A DNA stretch of 64,000 nt, taken from the NCBI RefSeq assembly GCF_000149955.1, contig NC_030993.1, positions 372,125 through 436,124 of the forward strand, written 5' to 3'. Below, piece after piece: positions 11,020 through 23,230 of the stretch. The position numbers and the translations under genes are program-made. The DNA comes from Fusarium oxysporum f. sp. lycopersici 4287. Its lineage: Eukaryota > Ascomycota > Sordariomycetes > Hypocreales > Nectriaceae. The notes under the pieces were generated by a model. It was given only the letters and a program-made list of their open reading frames with translations. It was not told where the DNA came from and made no database searches. Each line of letters starts with the position of its first letter. Within the stretch, counting starts at the first letter, position 1.

Positions 11020-12333
11020 TTACAGATAGATATAACAGAACGGAGAACCGCTCATGGTGTCAAGCGCATCATCGATGGTAATCTCAGCTGCATTAACCCC
11101 CATATTCAGAGGATCAGACTTCAAAGCGTCTCGACTAGGAGGTCTGTTCCCGATAGTGATAGTACCAGCAATATCCCTGGCCTGCTTGGGATGCAGAGCC
11201 TGCCAGATCCAGTACACGCGATCAACCATAGCATGGTGCAGAAAGAAAACAGGTTCGTTAGACGAAGAGTAAAGGTCAGAGGAGTCACCACCAATGGCAA
11301 AATGACCAGCGCCGTGCAAGCCCAGGAATCGATCTGGGAATCGACCTTGAAACTCGTCCTGCATGATTTGAATGCTGCGTGAAGCATCGCCGAGCGTGAC
11401 GTTGTATAAGTTAGGGAGAGTCATCCACTTATCAATGGTGTAACGACTGAGATCTCGACGTAGACAGCGAGGGTTATATTCGAGAGGTGTAGCGGTGGCT
11501 TCCATTCCGTCCATGCCAGGAGATGGGGGTCCAAGGTTAGCGGTTGCGCCAGCGAAGGGACCCTTCTTGATACAGCCACCTCCGTTACCGCTGGGAAGGA
11601 AAATGAGTCCTGTGCCAGAAACAGAGCCGTTGTGCTTGAAGAACCCGCCATCGCCGCTCATACTGGTCTCGGAACCGTCAAAGAGAGGGTTAGTTGCAAA
11701 GTCGCCAGTCTCAAACCAATTCCAGTACTACAGTAAATCATAAGCTTGAAATCTTTATCGTCGGCTATCACCAAGATTCACTCACCGGCTGGGTGCCTTT
11801 GTAGTCGCACTCCATCTCGCAGAGCTTTTTCATATGCCCAAGTATAGTAGCGATGCCAGGTGAAGAAGTTTCCCTGAAAAGGATTGTCAGATTCAATGCC
11901 ATTGACAACTCATGAAGAACAAGAACTGACTGTTGCATGGATAGTGCGAGTCTGGTTGATATGCACAGCGACAAAATCGTCATATCTGGTACGTGCACCA
12001 GGTGCGAAAGAAGGGTCTGCCTTGGATGGTTTCTTTCGCAGACATAGAACTGCATTGATATAAGCCTTTCTCTCTTTCTTTGATAGGGCTTTCCTGTAGT
12101 AGTTGTTAGCGACGGTTCAATGCATCTAGGACGTAAACTTACCAATCCCGGCGCACGTTGGCATTGGCGATTGTGCACTTCTTGCGGCTGGTCGGTGCCT
12201 GGGCATTCTCTAACGCACTGATTGCCTTGCTGTTGAGATCTAGCATGAGATCGCCGGCCGATTGAGTCGGTGAGGCCGCAACCAGCGACGAGGCGCTCAG
12301 CAAAGCAGCAAGGATTCCAAAAGAAATATGCAT
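11020..12333 (-). CDS. Tyrosinase-like copper oxidase, secreted, with a one-base frameshift
   Basis: Four exons (12143-12333, 11931-12093, 11786-11873, 11020-11727) encode a secreted di-copper monophenol oxidase, about 382 residues if one base is ignored. A signal peptide (MHISFGILAALLSASSLVAA) is present. Copper site A has three His in VHINQ, IHATG and TWHRYYTWAYE; site B has HGAGH and FLHHAMVD. Exon 3 is 88 nt long and the flanking exons need a multiple of three. Reading continues correctly as YKGTQP|YWNW only if one base is dropped, most simply from the A5 run (T5 at 11826-11830). This could be a real lesion or a homopolymer error. Such enzymes oxidise phenols or act in secondary metabolism. 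A neighbouring P450 starts 2 kb away, but a link is not shown. Confidence 0.8.
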
Positions 12334-14296
12334 GGTTTCGGAACTCGCTTTTGTCCTTGGTCTCCGTGTTAGATAAGAAATGAGAAAGAAAGGCAGACAA
12401 TGCGGTGAGATTGGATGTGCGGGATAGACTACTTAACAGATAAGCAAGCGGAAAATTACAGTCGAATTTGTATTAGTGCCTACCCCGTATAATTGATGGG
12501 ATAGAGAAGAACCTCAAGAGCCCTTGTTGAAGCCAAGCCGGAGCAAGTTCTGTTCGTAGAATATCGCCCCGGTAAATTGTTCATCATTGCTGGATGGGGA
12601 TTTGACAAGCCCTTGGCTCTGCAGCCCTAGGGCGCAGGGTATTACAGGCTACACAATACTTACCAGGTTTCTTATCCAGGCACAATTGAGGCTAAAGAAT
12701 ACAGATTATATGGATGGAAGAACTATTTCTCGGCATGGATTTACTTCTTTTCATGGAAGGTATTCCGCGAGGCCTTGATAGTTTATGAGGAACAAGCGAG
12801 TGAAGAGCAACGTGTTAGCTGGCGATTTAACCGGATGCCCCTGGACATATGCATCTAAGATTTTAGGGTACCCAATCACTGGCCGTTGTTGATTCGCAAA
12901 TTCATGCCAATAACGGGGTAGCTCAATCTATTCGCATCCAAACAGCCTTTTGTCCGCTATTCTCGTATATGCACCCTGCAATGCTGACCATATGTTTGCT
13001 CGATTTAAGGGTCTTTATGAAAGATAGCAAGCTGCTGCTCAGCCCGGACTAGTGAAGCTTCCCAGGTCACCTGTGCGGTTGAAGGCGCCGGTGGACATAT
13101 GTGGTGTTGTTTATAGCCATCCGTTCATTACCTACTGTTCCTTCGAAAACCCAAATCGTAAGCCAATGGGAGAAAGTTACAGGCAGTTCCTAAACCAGTG
13201 ACGCAGCTCGCGTCTCTCAATGTAACCCGGAACCTCAGAATTAAGCTTAAATATATTTTTAGACTACCCGCGTATCTTCTGACGAAAAATTGATTGCTGA
13301 AGAGGTAGGGCAGTTAGGAAGAGTGTCTACATGCAGCAACAGTTGTTCAAGACTGTAGGTTAATTGAAACCACACGCGCTGCATCTAATACACTAGCTAG
13401 ATGCAGAACTCGGTTTTACTTGGTCACTGAAGGGACACCGTATCTTGGGGCCTCCGTGAACTTCAAGCAGGTAGCGGCAGAGTTAGATCAACGGCCACTT
13501 CGAATCTTGACACTGCTGTAGTGGTAGAAGCTTGGTGGAGCTACGTTTCCGTTGGTCCAGATAATGAAATTAATAATACTAGTCTTGAATCAACGTCACA
13601 TACATGTCTAAACTTTTGGGCCAATTTCTCTATGTCCTCGCAGGCCGATTTGCCTACCTACTAATCCCTTACGTCTAATCATCTATCTTCAGACATGCTT
13701 ACTTTCTGATCACTCAACGTCCTGTGCAAGATCTGGGACCTCTGCTTACAAATGCAATCAATCTTTTGGTATTTGAGTGCCTTTTTGACATTATAGGTTT
13801 ACTATTGTTTAACTTTCTTAATACGAAGGTGTTGTGCTCTCCAGAGATATGGAAGTCACTGGAATTTGGGGTGAACAATAATCTGACCTTCTTAATTCAG
13901 TATGAGGACCTATTCGCACAGCTCACTCTTTGTATTCGGAGCAAAAGACTTTAAGAGATTTAGATCACAATTTAGATCCAATATTTAGGTCAACTCTCAC
14001 TGGTCAGCCTTACGATGACACCCTTGAGAAGTGGATTCATCAAGCACGTTCCCTTGGCACGGAGGACTGTGGGTCGGCGTTGAAGAAATTCAGCCCCATA
14101 AGGACGGAGGTGATAGCCTCATGGAGCCAAATAATTGTTTCAAGGGTTACATTGTTCCGAGTAAGCGAGAGGGCAAACGGATATTAATCATGTGATTGAA
14201 GGAATAAACAAATCAATCAACCGCTGTTTAAAAACCTCTTGTTCTTTCGCCTTTCTCCGCCAATCCCCGGTGTGATATTGTTAAGCTTGAAACGCG
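12334..14296. other. Long intergenic stretch, AT-richer, no supported gene
   Basis: Almost 2 kb between the tyrosinase-like gene and the P450. Short frames at 13724-13954 and 13930-14187 overlap in different phases and could be the remains of one gene, but no family is recognisable. No tandem repeat or transposon ends were seen. Confidence 0.4.
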
Positions 14297-15995
14297 ATGG
14301 CGGACGCTACTTGGTCAGCCTTTCAGGGCACTTTAACGTCAATGACAGCCCGAGACTGGATAGTGGCTTTGACATCGGCGTGGCTTGCATTTAAAGTTCT
14401 GCAGGCATTGTATAATGTCTCGCCTCTTCACCCGCTTAGCAAGATCCCTGGTCCGAAACTTGCCGCGGCAACATATCTGCCCGAATTCTACTACGATGTG
14501 ATCCTCGTCGGTCGCTATACCCATGCTATCAAGCAGATGCACGAGAAATATGGTAAGCACATTTCAGCAAGTCGAAGCAAAAGATTCTAATGCGCTCTTA
14601 GGTCCTATTGTCCGCATTAACCCCAATGAGCTGCACTGCGCTGATATGTCCTTCTCGGATGAGATCTACGCCGTCGGCGGTCGCAAGCGCGATAAGCCCT
14701 TCCACCAAGTGAATGGCTCAGCAGCCGGTACAGGAAACGCTTTTGGTACCCCTGATCACGATCTCCACCGCGCCAGACGTGCACCAGTAGCCAAGTTCTT
14801 CTCACGAGCCATGATTGCACGTCTCGAACAAGAAGTTCACGACCTGGCACAGACTCTCTGCAACAAGCTTTTGGCTGAGAACAAGGATGAAAAAGAACGT
14901 AAACCGTTCGAAATCGCTCATGCATACAGTTGTTTCACATCTGATGCCATTTCAAGCTACTGCTTCGGTGAAGCTTTTGGATTATTATCTCGCAACCAGT
15001 GGCAGCCAAACTACCGTGAAGCTACTCTCGCGGTACTTAAGCCAGTCTTTTTCTTCCGCTTCTTTCCGATTCTTGTTTCTAGCGTGAAGCTGGGTAAATA
15101 TCTTGTCGACTACTTACCAGCTGATACCGCGCTTCTCATTCGAACTCTACAAATCGATATTCCTTCGCGCGTTCAAAAGACGAAGAACGACTTGGATTCT
15201 GGTATTGTTTACGATCGACCGACTATTTTTGCAGATCTGCTTCAATCTGAGCTTGATGACAGTGAGAAGAAGCAAGATCGTCTGGTTGAGGAGGCTGTCA
15301 CTATCGTCAACGCTGGAACTGAGACGACGAGCTGGGCATTGGCTGTGATAACATACTTCCTCTTGTCACAGCCTGAAATTCTGGCCAAGCTACAAGATGA
15401 ACTGAAGCAGGTTGTTGACGATCCATGCCATTTGCCTTCATGGACGACACTAGAGCACCTTCCATATCTTGGAGCTGTCATCAATGAGGGTCTACGTCTA
15501 TCCTATGGTGTTTCGAGCCGCACAGCTCGCGTGCCAACAACAGAAGACCTTGTTTACAGGGGAGAATTTAACAAGAAGCCGATGAGCTTGGTGTTGCCTC
15601 GAGGTTATGCAATCGGTATGTCGGCGGCCATTGCACACCACGATGAGTCTGTTTTCCCTGACTCGTATGCGTTCGTGCCTGAACGATGGATCGATGGGGA
15701 CAATAAGATCAGAAAAGACCTGGAGAGGTCAATGATTGCATTTTCAAAAGGCAGCCGTGGATGTCTTGGTAAAAAGTAAGATAAACCGTTATTCCTTCAA
15801 CTCAGATTTTACTAACATATTCTTAGTCTCGCATTGTGCGAGTTGTACCTCTCTCTTGCAGCTTTGGTTTTGAGAGTGATGCCCTATATGCGTCTGTACG
15901 AGACGACGGAGCGGGATATTCGCTACGATCATGACATGTTCATTCCGATGACGGAGAGCGGAAGTAAGGGAGTCAGAGTAATTATTGAGAGCTAG
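14297..15995 (+). CDS. Cytochrome P450 monooxygenase
   Basis: Three exons (14297-14552, 14602-15775, 15827-15995) give a 532-residue microsomal P450. An N-terminal membrane anchor ([15 protein letters not shown]) is followed by the proline hinge KIPGPKLAA. The oxygen-binding I helix has [10 protein letters not shown]; the K helix has the E-x-x-R motif in INEGLRLS, and PERW follows. The haem-binding loop [12 protein letters not shown] is completed only when the last 50-nt intron is removed, giving [11 protein letters not shown]. This confirms the splice sites. It belongs to the wide group that includes trichodiene-oxygenase-like P450s, mostly in secondary metabolism. No synthase gene lies beside it, so the substrate is unknown. 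Confidence 0.92.
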
Positions 15996-16509
15996 ATTAT
16001 GCCTTCTTCCTAATACGAATTACTTTATCATGCTTGTTTGCTCTAGTCTGTACCTCGCGCTATCCTACCCGATATGTACTAGCCTCCTTTAGCAGGGGAA
16101 TACCAGAGTGGGCAATCCGGAGTTCACTAAACTTCACAGCCACTCGTATTTGTCGCTATTTTATCGCTTCTCAACTTGGATCAACTGAGCTGCCGATGAT
16201 CAGCTGCCGAAAGTGCCGAGAAGACCTTTTAGCGATATCATGCTATCTTCCTAACACATAAAGGGAATTCCAGATGGAGTTCCTTGTGAGGCATCAGCCA
16301 ATCTGATATGACTATCTGCTGAAGCTTATGCCACCAGGCCTCCGGCTCGAATGACTAACCCATTCTGCTCTAGCTCGCTGACACCCTCAGCTGTTACAGG
16401 ATCGACAACATAATTATCATCTATATAAACCGTCTGACAGCAGCATTGGTCACCCGCTGGTAACATAGCAAAAGGGCATGATCTATCTGTCTTGAGTATA
16501 GCTACAAAC
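15996..16509. other. Intergenic, no gene seen
   Basis: About 510 bases between two plus-strand genes. It includes the promoter of the coiled-coil protein gene. No clear motif or ORF is supported. Confidence 0.4.
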
Positions 16510-17572
16510 ATGAGTTCTTACAGTCAATCATACCCTGATGGGCCTCCGCCATACTCAACCCTTGCTGCAGCAACTTCAGCACCAACTTTCTCTGTGGATA
16601 GCCAACCTCGTATTCTACCTATCCCAACACTTGAACAACCTACACTTCATCCATCAGAGAAGCCCATCGCTATCCCAGCAACAAGCTCCAAGCTCGGCTC
16701 TCCCTTCCTACGAGCCTTCCCACCTATCCTCGAAGACCAATACCATCTTCCTCGGGAAGTCTTCCTCAGATTTCTTGATGACCTCAACCGTGCGGCCGTC
16801 GCTAGTCCGCCAGTCCAGATACTGGGAATGGTAGGCGGCATCGTGTCAATGATACCGCTACACACCGCACAGATCGTTGGTAATTCGGTTAATGCGGCAG
16901 CTACTCTTTCGACGTACGCCATCAGTAAATCTCGAAGTGAGCTTTGCATCAGTACCGCGAACAAGGAACTTTTTATGCCTAGAGGTCTCAAGGCTGAGTT
17001 TGCAAAGTTGGATGCAGTTGCTCGTTATGCCAAGATACCCATCTTGGATGGCAATGGCAAGATCGAGAAGAATAGTATGGTTCTTGGACCATGCGAAGAT
17101 GTTTCGGCTCAGTCTTCAATCACTGTGCAGCAACGCAGACTTCAGGCCTTTGAGCCATGGATTGCACCACTAGAGCTTACACCCTTACCTGAGTTATATG
17201 TACCGGATAACTTTGTAAGCAAAATGCATGCTTCAACAAGTGAGCGACAACGAAAGAAGGAGGAAAAGAAGATGACCAAAGATAGAGCCAAGGCGCATGA
17301 GGATTGGACTGAAGATTCAAGAAAGGCTCGAAAAGACTATGAGAAGGAGATGCGCAAGATAGAAGAGGAATTTGCGAAGACTCAAAGAAAACATGCAGAT
17401 GAGCCCCGCAAGTTGGAGAAAGAGTTGAAGAAGCTGGATAAGGAAAGAGAAAAGTGTCCAAAAAGAGTATGAGAAGGAAATGAGAAAGGCTAATAAAGAT
17501 AGACGGAAGGATGATAAGGAAGAGGAGGGTGTGAGAAAGGTGCTATGGCTGCTTATCAGGGCCAATAGGTAA
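16510..17572 (+). CDS. Conserved-type fungal protein with charged coiled-coil tail, probably frameshifted near its end
   Basis: The frame from the ATG at 16510 runs to a TGA at 17470-17472 (320 residues). The N-terminus is Pro/Ser/Thr-rich (YPDGPPPYSTL). A globular part with small hydrophobic helices follows (PVQILGMVGGIVSMIPLHTA; NSVNAAATLSTYA), then about 90 residues of Lys/Glu-rich coiled coil (EKEMRKIEEEFAKT). Just before the stop, another frame carries on the same pattern (QKEYEKEMRKANKDRR) and ends in a hydrophobic KVLWLLIRANR at 17570-17572. A one-base shift near 17456-17462 is the simplest explanation. No enzyme motif is seen, and I do not recognise the family by name. The ATG chosen is the first one in frame. 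Confidence 0.6.
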
Positions 17573-17734
17573 TGAGCCTATGGAATAATAAGCACGGAAC
17601 ACGCTGGTGCAAAGGACACTAGAGATGTGATCAAATTCCACGAATGGATAGACTGCTTGTGCATAAAGTCATAAATATCATTTCAGTCCGCTGCGCCTAT
17701 GTTTTACATGCAATTTGTTTCTTTTCCAGTCCCT

Positions 17735-19407
17735 TTATCGTCGCGCCAATCCAACATCCAAGCCCATGGGCTTCCTCAAGAATCCCTCCCTGGTCTCCAT
17801 AATATCCTGTCTCAAGCGAACATCATATCGCTTAATCCAAGTAGTAGCAATAAGTCTCATCTGCATCTCAGCCAAATTCCTTCCAACACAAGATCTAGGC
17901 CCATAGCTGAAGGGGATGAAAGCAGTCTTCTGCTTATCAGTCAAGTTCTCCCAACGCTCAGGCTTGAACTCATCAGCGTCAGGACCCCAGATTTCAGTAG
18001 AGTGGTGAATCGTATAAGTGGGAACGCTGAGAATAGTACCGGGGCCAAAGTATCGTCCGTGGAGAGTAACGCCCTTGTGGTTAGGGGGGATCTCACGGGG
18101 AAGACCGATACCAGAGGGGGAGTGAATGCGCAGAGTCTCGTTGATGCAGTATCCCAGGTAGGGAAGATGCTTGACGGATTCGTAATCAGGAATGGCAACG
18201 TCCTCAGGAACAACAGCAGAAATCTCCTCATAAAGCTTCTGCATGACACCAGGAGTTCTAACAACATGATACAGCAGTGCACAAGAAGAGTTTGAAGTAG
18301 TATCACTTCCAGCGATGAGTTGCGTAAGAGCTTCAGCGGTGAGTTCATCACGACCAAGAGGTTCGCCCTTTTCATCGCGACCCTGCATAAGACGAGCCAG
18401 TAGATCCTTGCGGGTAGAATCACCGCCGCGCTCGAGACGCTCGCTGACGCGGGCGATGGCGATACCGGCGAGGTTCTCGACGGCTTGGAGACCTTGGCTG
18501 AAAAAGGGGTCGGGGAAATACTTGGCGTAGGGCTTGAGTTGGGGGAGGCAGCCGAGAGTTGCGGAGACTTCGCCGCGGCGGTTCATGATCTCGACGGCTG
18601 GGGCGTAGATGGTGGGACTGGTGGGGGAGGCCTTGACTTCAGCGATGTCGGCACCAGTTGAGAGCATGCCTATGAATGTTAGCAATATGCTGATCAAGTC
18701 GATGCATAAACTTACCGAAGGGCTTTCCAAAAGCGAGATCAGCGATGATGTCGAAGGCAAGAAAGTTGACTACACAAGGTCAGTATGTTTCGTTTCAAGG
18801 GTCGATTTGATAGCTACTTACACCAGTTCAGACAGTCAACGCTTCCATAGCCATCAGCATCCTTGTTGCTGGCAATACGATCCCACTGGTTGATGAAGAT
18901 ATCGAGGTTCTGTCGGATATAAGGCTCAAACTCCAAAACAGACTTGGGCGCAAAAGTGTGCGACACGAGCTTTCTCTTGCGAGAGTGCTCAGCTCTGTTG
19001 CGAGTGTTGAAGAGACCCCGACGAATAGAGACAAAGGTATCATAAAAGTCACTAATTTGTTAGTTCTGCGCCCCCAATACTATAGTACTAGATTGGACTT
19101 ACGCCTTCAAGAAACCGTTTCCATGACCGTAGATAGTGTTGATAGCATCTGCATCTGCAACACTAACATGGTTTGGCGCAATGCGAACCAAAACACCCAG
19201 CTTCTTATGGACCTGATCAACAATCTCGTAGCGCTTTCCACGACGACATGTAGATAGTAACCAAAGGTTGGTGAACTGCGCCGGGAAAGGAGCGGGGATA
19301 CCGCGGAGATTGGAGTTGCTGATCCATGGGAGGATGTACCAGGCTACGAGAGCCACGGCCAGGGCCAGTGGTGCCCAGGGGGAGATCAAGAGTTCTGTAA
19401 TAGCCAT
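17735..19407 (-). CDS. Cytochrome P450, CYP53 family, benzoate 4-monooxygenase-like
   Basis: Four exons (19103-19407, 18822-19051, 18716-18769, 17735-18669) give 507 residues, the usual size for CYP53. Known members para-hydroxylate benzoate with CPR as electron donor, feeding 4-hydroxybenzoate into the beta-ketoadipate route and detoxifying plant phenolics. The start has a membrane anchor and RGIPAPFPAQFTNLWLL. Typical blocks are YGHGNGFLKADFYD, NRRGEVSATLGC and the I helix LIAGSDTTSN. The E-x-x-R motif is in NETLRIHS, and the haem loop is FSYGPRSCVGRNLAEM. The C-terminus METREGFLRKP is also family-like. All splice junctions keep conserved residues in phase. No other aromatic-catabolism gene is next to it. 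Confidence 0.9.
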
Positions 19408-20138
19408 GATTCTGAGACTTGATCAGAGGAGATATTGGAGGATGAGGTAGGGATGGTTGAGGAGTAGGAGGTGACTATTTGTATCAAGATAGAACTACTA
19501 GGTCGGATAGTAGGATGCCCCAGATTTACCCCAGATGTGAGGGTTCATGAGCTCCGAGGAAGCCTTTCTCTGTTGGGAATAGTGCGGTTTGCTCCTCGGC
19601 ACTTCAACTGTATGGCCTATGATTGGTCAATGGAAGCTTTCCTTGTATGCCATTGGACAGAATCTGGTCATAGCTCGATAGATGTGACCTGGGATATCTA
19701 TTCAATGATTGCAGACGATGTAATTTCTGTGTTTTAATGCTATTAAATCTATTTATCCCGTAATTTCGTCGTAATGACCAGTGCAGAAGCCGATCTCCAG
19801 TGCGATTGTTTCCCTTCGCCATTTGATCTGCTGCTGAAAGTGCGGCAATTCAGCGCATCCGATTGGCTCCTGTTCCGAGGAACTGGTCGGCAAATGGGCG
19901 CGGAAGCTGGGCCTGGCTGAGAACGATAGACCATATTGATTGTACATTCACACGCACGCGACGAGACTAAAATGATAAGGGAAAATAGAAATAAGTCATG
20001 TATTAAAGTACCAAAGAAATAGACTATTATTACAAGATAGGGAAAACCGGGCGAACCGATGAAAAACCCTATCCTGTCATCATTCTGCCCCCAGTGATAA
20101 GCCAGCGTCCCTCAATTCCAGCCTTGGTCGACTTTAGT
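19408..20138. other. Intergenic, P450 promoter and ATPase 3' flank
   Basis: About 730 bases. The proximal part is the upstream region of the CYP53 gene. No supported ORF or repeat was found. Confidence 0.4.
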
Positions 20139-23100
20139 TCACAGCCATGTACCAAAGATCTTGATGTAAATGATCTTGACAACCTGGACCTCTACAGCAT
20201 AAAGCAATAACTCAGCAGCCAGAAATCCAACAAAAGTCGGTGCTGGTTGAGCAAAGCTGAACGCGGGTCTAAAAGCCGGGATCCAGGGTAGGACGAAACC
20301 AATAGCCATAATCGACGCTGTAGAGAAAACAAGGATCGGTGCTGCGCGACTCTGGATAATAGGAAATTTGGCTGTGCGTAGCAAGTGGACAATCAGAGTC
20401 TGGGTGAGAAGACTATTGCAGGTATCAGTGGTGCGACTTGAAGAGTGTTGACGGGAGCTTACCCTTGCAGGAACCAATGTGTTTGTGCCAGCTTGACATT
20501 GTCGGCGGTAGATCGAATGCCGTAGAAGAACCAGTTGAGAGAAAAAGTGCACATGTCGATGACTGAGCTTGTAGGACCAAGGACAACGATGAACTTGAGG
20601 ATATCTGCTGCTGGTTAGATATGTCCATAGGGAGAGACAAGGAAACCTACCCCTTGCGTTCCATCGTCGCGGTTGGGTCAGATACTCTTCATCAACGCGA
20701 TCCCAAGGGATGGCGATCTGACTGATATCATACAGAAGATTCTGAGCGAGAAGTTGAATGCTGGTCATCTATATCCAAGTTAGCATACTCCCTGCAAGGT
20801 CTGATAAGTTACTCACTGGTGTAAAAGGCAGCCAGGCACTAGCCGCCAGAATACTAAAAACATTACCAAAATTGGACGAAGCCACCATCTTGATATACTT
20901 GATAGTATTCCCATGCGTAATCCTTCCCAGAATCACACTCCTCACAATAATCGACAATCCCTTCTCCGTCAAGATCAAATCCGCACAATCCTTCGCGACT
21001 CCCGCTCCAGAGTCAACCGAGATCCCAACATCTGCATCTCGAAGCGCACCGCAGTCGTTAATGCCGTCGCCGAGCATACCAACGCAGTTGCCGGCTTTTT
21101 GAAGAGCCAAGACAATTAGACTTTTCTGCTTGGGCGTTACTTTGGCGAAAACGCTGCATCGTTCGACGGCGTGGTCGAATTCATCAGAATCTTCGAGCAG
21201 GGCGAGTTCAGGACCGGAGATGGCTTCGGCGTCGTCGTCCATTGTTTCGGAGTGCTGGAGGAGTTCAAGGGAGCGGCAGATGTTGAGGGCGACGGGGAGG
21301 GAGTCGCCGGTCAAGACTTTTACTTGGACGCCGAGCTCAGTGAGGCTTGCGATGGCGTCTTTTGCATCGTCTTTGGGTGGATCGGAGAAACTGATCATTC
21401 CTTCGAGCGTCATATTTGTCTCGAGTAGATCGAGCTCATTGACGTAAGACTTGCCGAGGATGCGGGATGCGACGAGAAGAACGCGATATCCTTCCATGTT
21501 CTTTTGCATGGCGAGTTGTCTCCATCGGGCTTGCATCTCAGTGCTGAGATACTCACTCTTGCCAGCTGAGCGCATGGATGAGCAGCGAGTGAGGACTTCG
21601 TCGAATGCGCCTTTGACGATGAGGAGGTATTGGCCTGTAATGCCGCGGACAATGCAGCCGGATCGACGACGCTCAAAGTCGAATGGAATGACGCGGACTT
21701 GTTCGTAGTGGGCTACACCGACTTCATCGCCGTTGGGGAGGTGATAATTGAGAATAGCCCTGTCCATGTTGTTGCCACTGTTACCTTGGATTTGCGAGTC
21801 GACCTTTGCGAGTTCCATGATGTTGAGGTTGTCCTCTCCTTCAGCATTAGAGTACCTGTGCACCGAGAGCTCGTCCTTGGTCAAAGTTCCTGTCTGTCTC
21901 ATCGTTAGTACTCAGGCAAGTCACAGAAACGGGATGTATACCTTGTCACTGCACAGAACAGTCATCGCACCGAGGTTCTGGACCGAATCAAGACGCTTGA
22001 CGATTGCCTGCTTCTTGGAAAGCTGATGAGCGGCTCGCGCGAGATTGGCATTGACGATGGCGGGCAGCATCTCTGGAACAAGACCGACTGCGACACTGAT
22101 ACTGAAAAGCGCCGCGTTCTTCCAGTCTCCGGTGACCTTGCCGGAAATGCACAGAACCTGGACGATGGTTAGTTGAAGTAGGCGAATCGGTTCAGGAATT
22201 ACCTACGATAGGAACCATGACGACCATGAAGCCGATAAGCATCCACGTAACGTTGAGAATGCCCTTCTGGAAGGCGTTGGGCTGCCGCTTCTTCTCAACC
22301 TCCTTGACCATGGTAGCGATCATAGCATCTACAAATATTAGCCACATCCCTTGTCAGATATTGAGATAACCCACCATCACCCGTTCGAAGAACAAGTCCA
22401 ACACCATGACCGGAGACAATATTCGTCCCCATCAGCGCAACATTTCCAAAGTCAAAAATCGAGAAAGCCTCTTTCGCATCATGAGGTCCCGCATCCTTAC
22501 CCACAGGTTCACTCTCACCCGTCCAAGCAGATTGACTAATCCTCAGGTACGATGACTCAAGGATGAGACAATCAGCAGGAACGATTGCACCAGGAACTAG
22601 AATGACGATATCACCAGGGACGAGGTCAGTCTCGAGAACCGTGCCCTCTGTCCAGGAGAGTTGAAGCTCGTCGGTGTAGGTTGCTGGTCGACGAACTCGA
22701 ATCTTGGGAATGATGGCGGATTGAAGACGAAAGATGGCGACGCCGCTTTGGAATTCTTGCCAGAAGCGCACAGCGACGGAAATAACGATCATGACCATGA
22801 GAACAGCAAATCCTTCCTAACACCTCGTTAGTCCCCATCGCCATAACTTTATCGTCAGTGCAACACTCACCCAGCTAGGATCCGGCATCGCCACATTAAG
22901 AATCGCCAAAAACATCAACAGAATATTAAACGGATTCGGAATAACACTCAACAACAGCATAAACCAAGACTGCGGCTTCCTCGAAGAAACAACATTCTGT
23001 CCATGAATGCGTAGCCTCGCAGTAGCTTCAGCCTCAGAAATGCCATCGCTGCTCGACACCAAGTGCGCAAGTGCCGTATCAGGCGTCATAGACGCGATCC

Positions 23101-23230
23101 AGCGAAGAATATCTTCTGGCGTGCTCTTGGATGCCCTGTCTGGGTTTAGTTGCCATGTCGCGGTTCGTGCGCGGGATTTGCCGTTGCGTAGGCCAAGTCG
23201 GCCGAGGATGTTAGTGTCGCGGCGGGCCAT
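20139..23230 (-). CDS. Mg2+-transporting P-type ATPase, MgtA/MgtB (P3B) type
   Basis: Eight exons (22871-23230, 22375-22816, 22207-22328, 21942-22157, 20817-21893, 20651-20768, 20463-20604, 20139-20412) give 916 residues, close to bacterial MgtA. P3B pumps move Mg2+ into the cytosol with ATP. The actuator loop has the TGES motif in SAWTGESEPVG. The phosphorylated Asp is in CSDK|TGTLT, where an intron falls exactly inside the motif. VKVLTGDSLP and MLGDGINDCGALRDADVG are the nucleotide/hinge motifs. The membrane part has VGLVPEMLPAIV and, after a splice, PFTP|MTSIQLLAQNLLYDIS, then the MgtA-like end IKIFGTWL. All exon phases agree. P3B pumps are mainly bacterial and patchy in fungi, so an old transfer is possible; the introns show long residence. 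Confidence 0.88.

Noticed and set aside
13724..14187. Two overlapping short frames as one decayed gene
   Set aside because: Different phases and no recognisable family; too weak to call.
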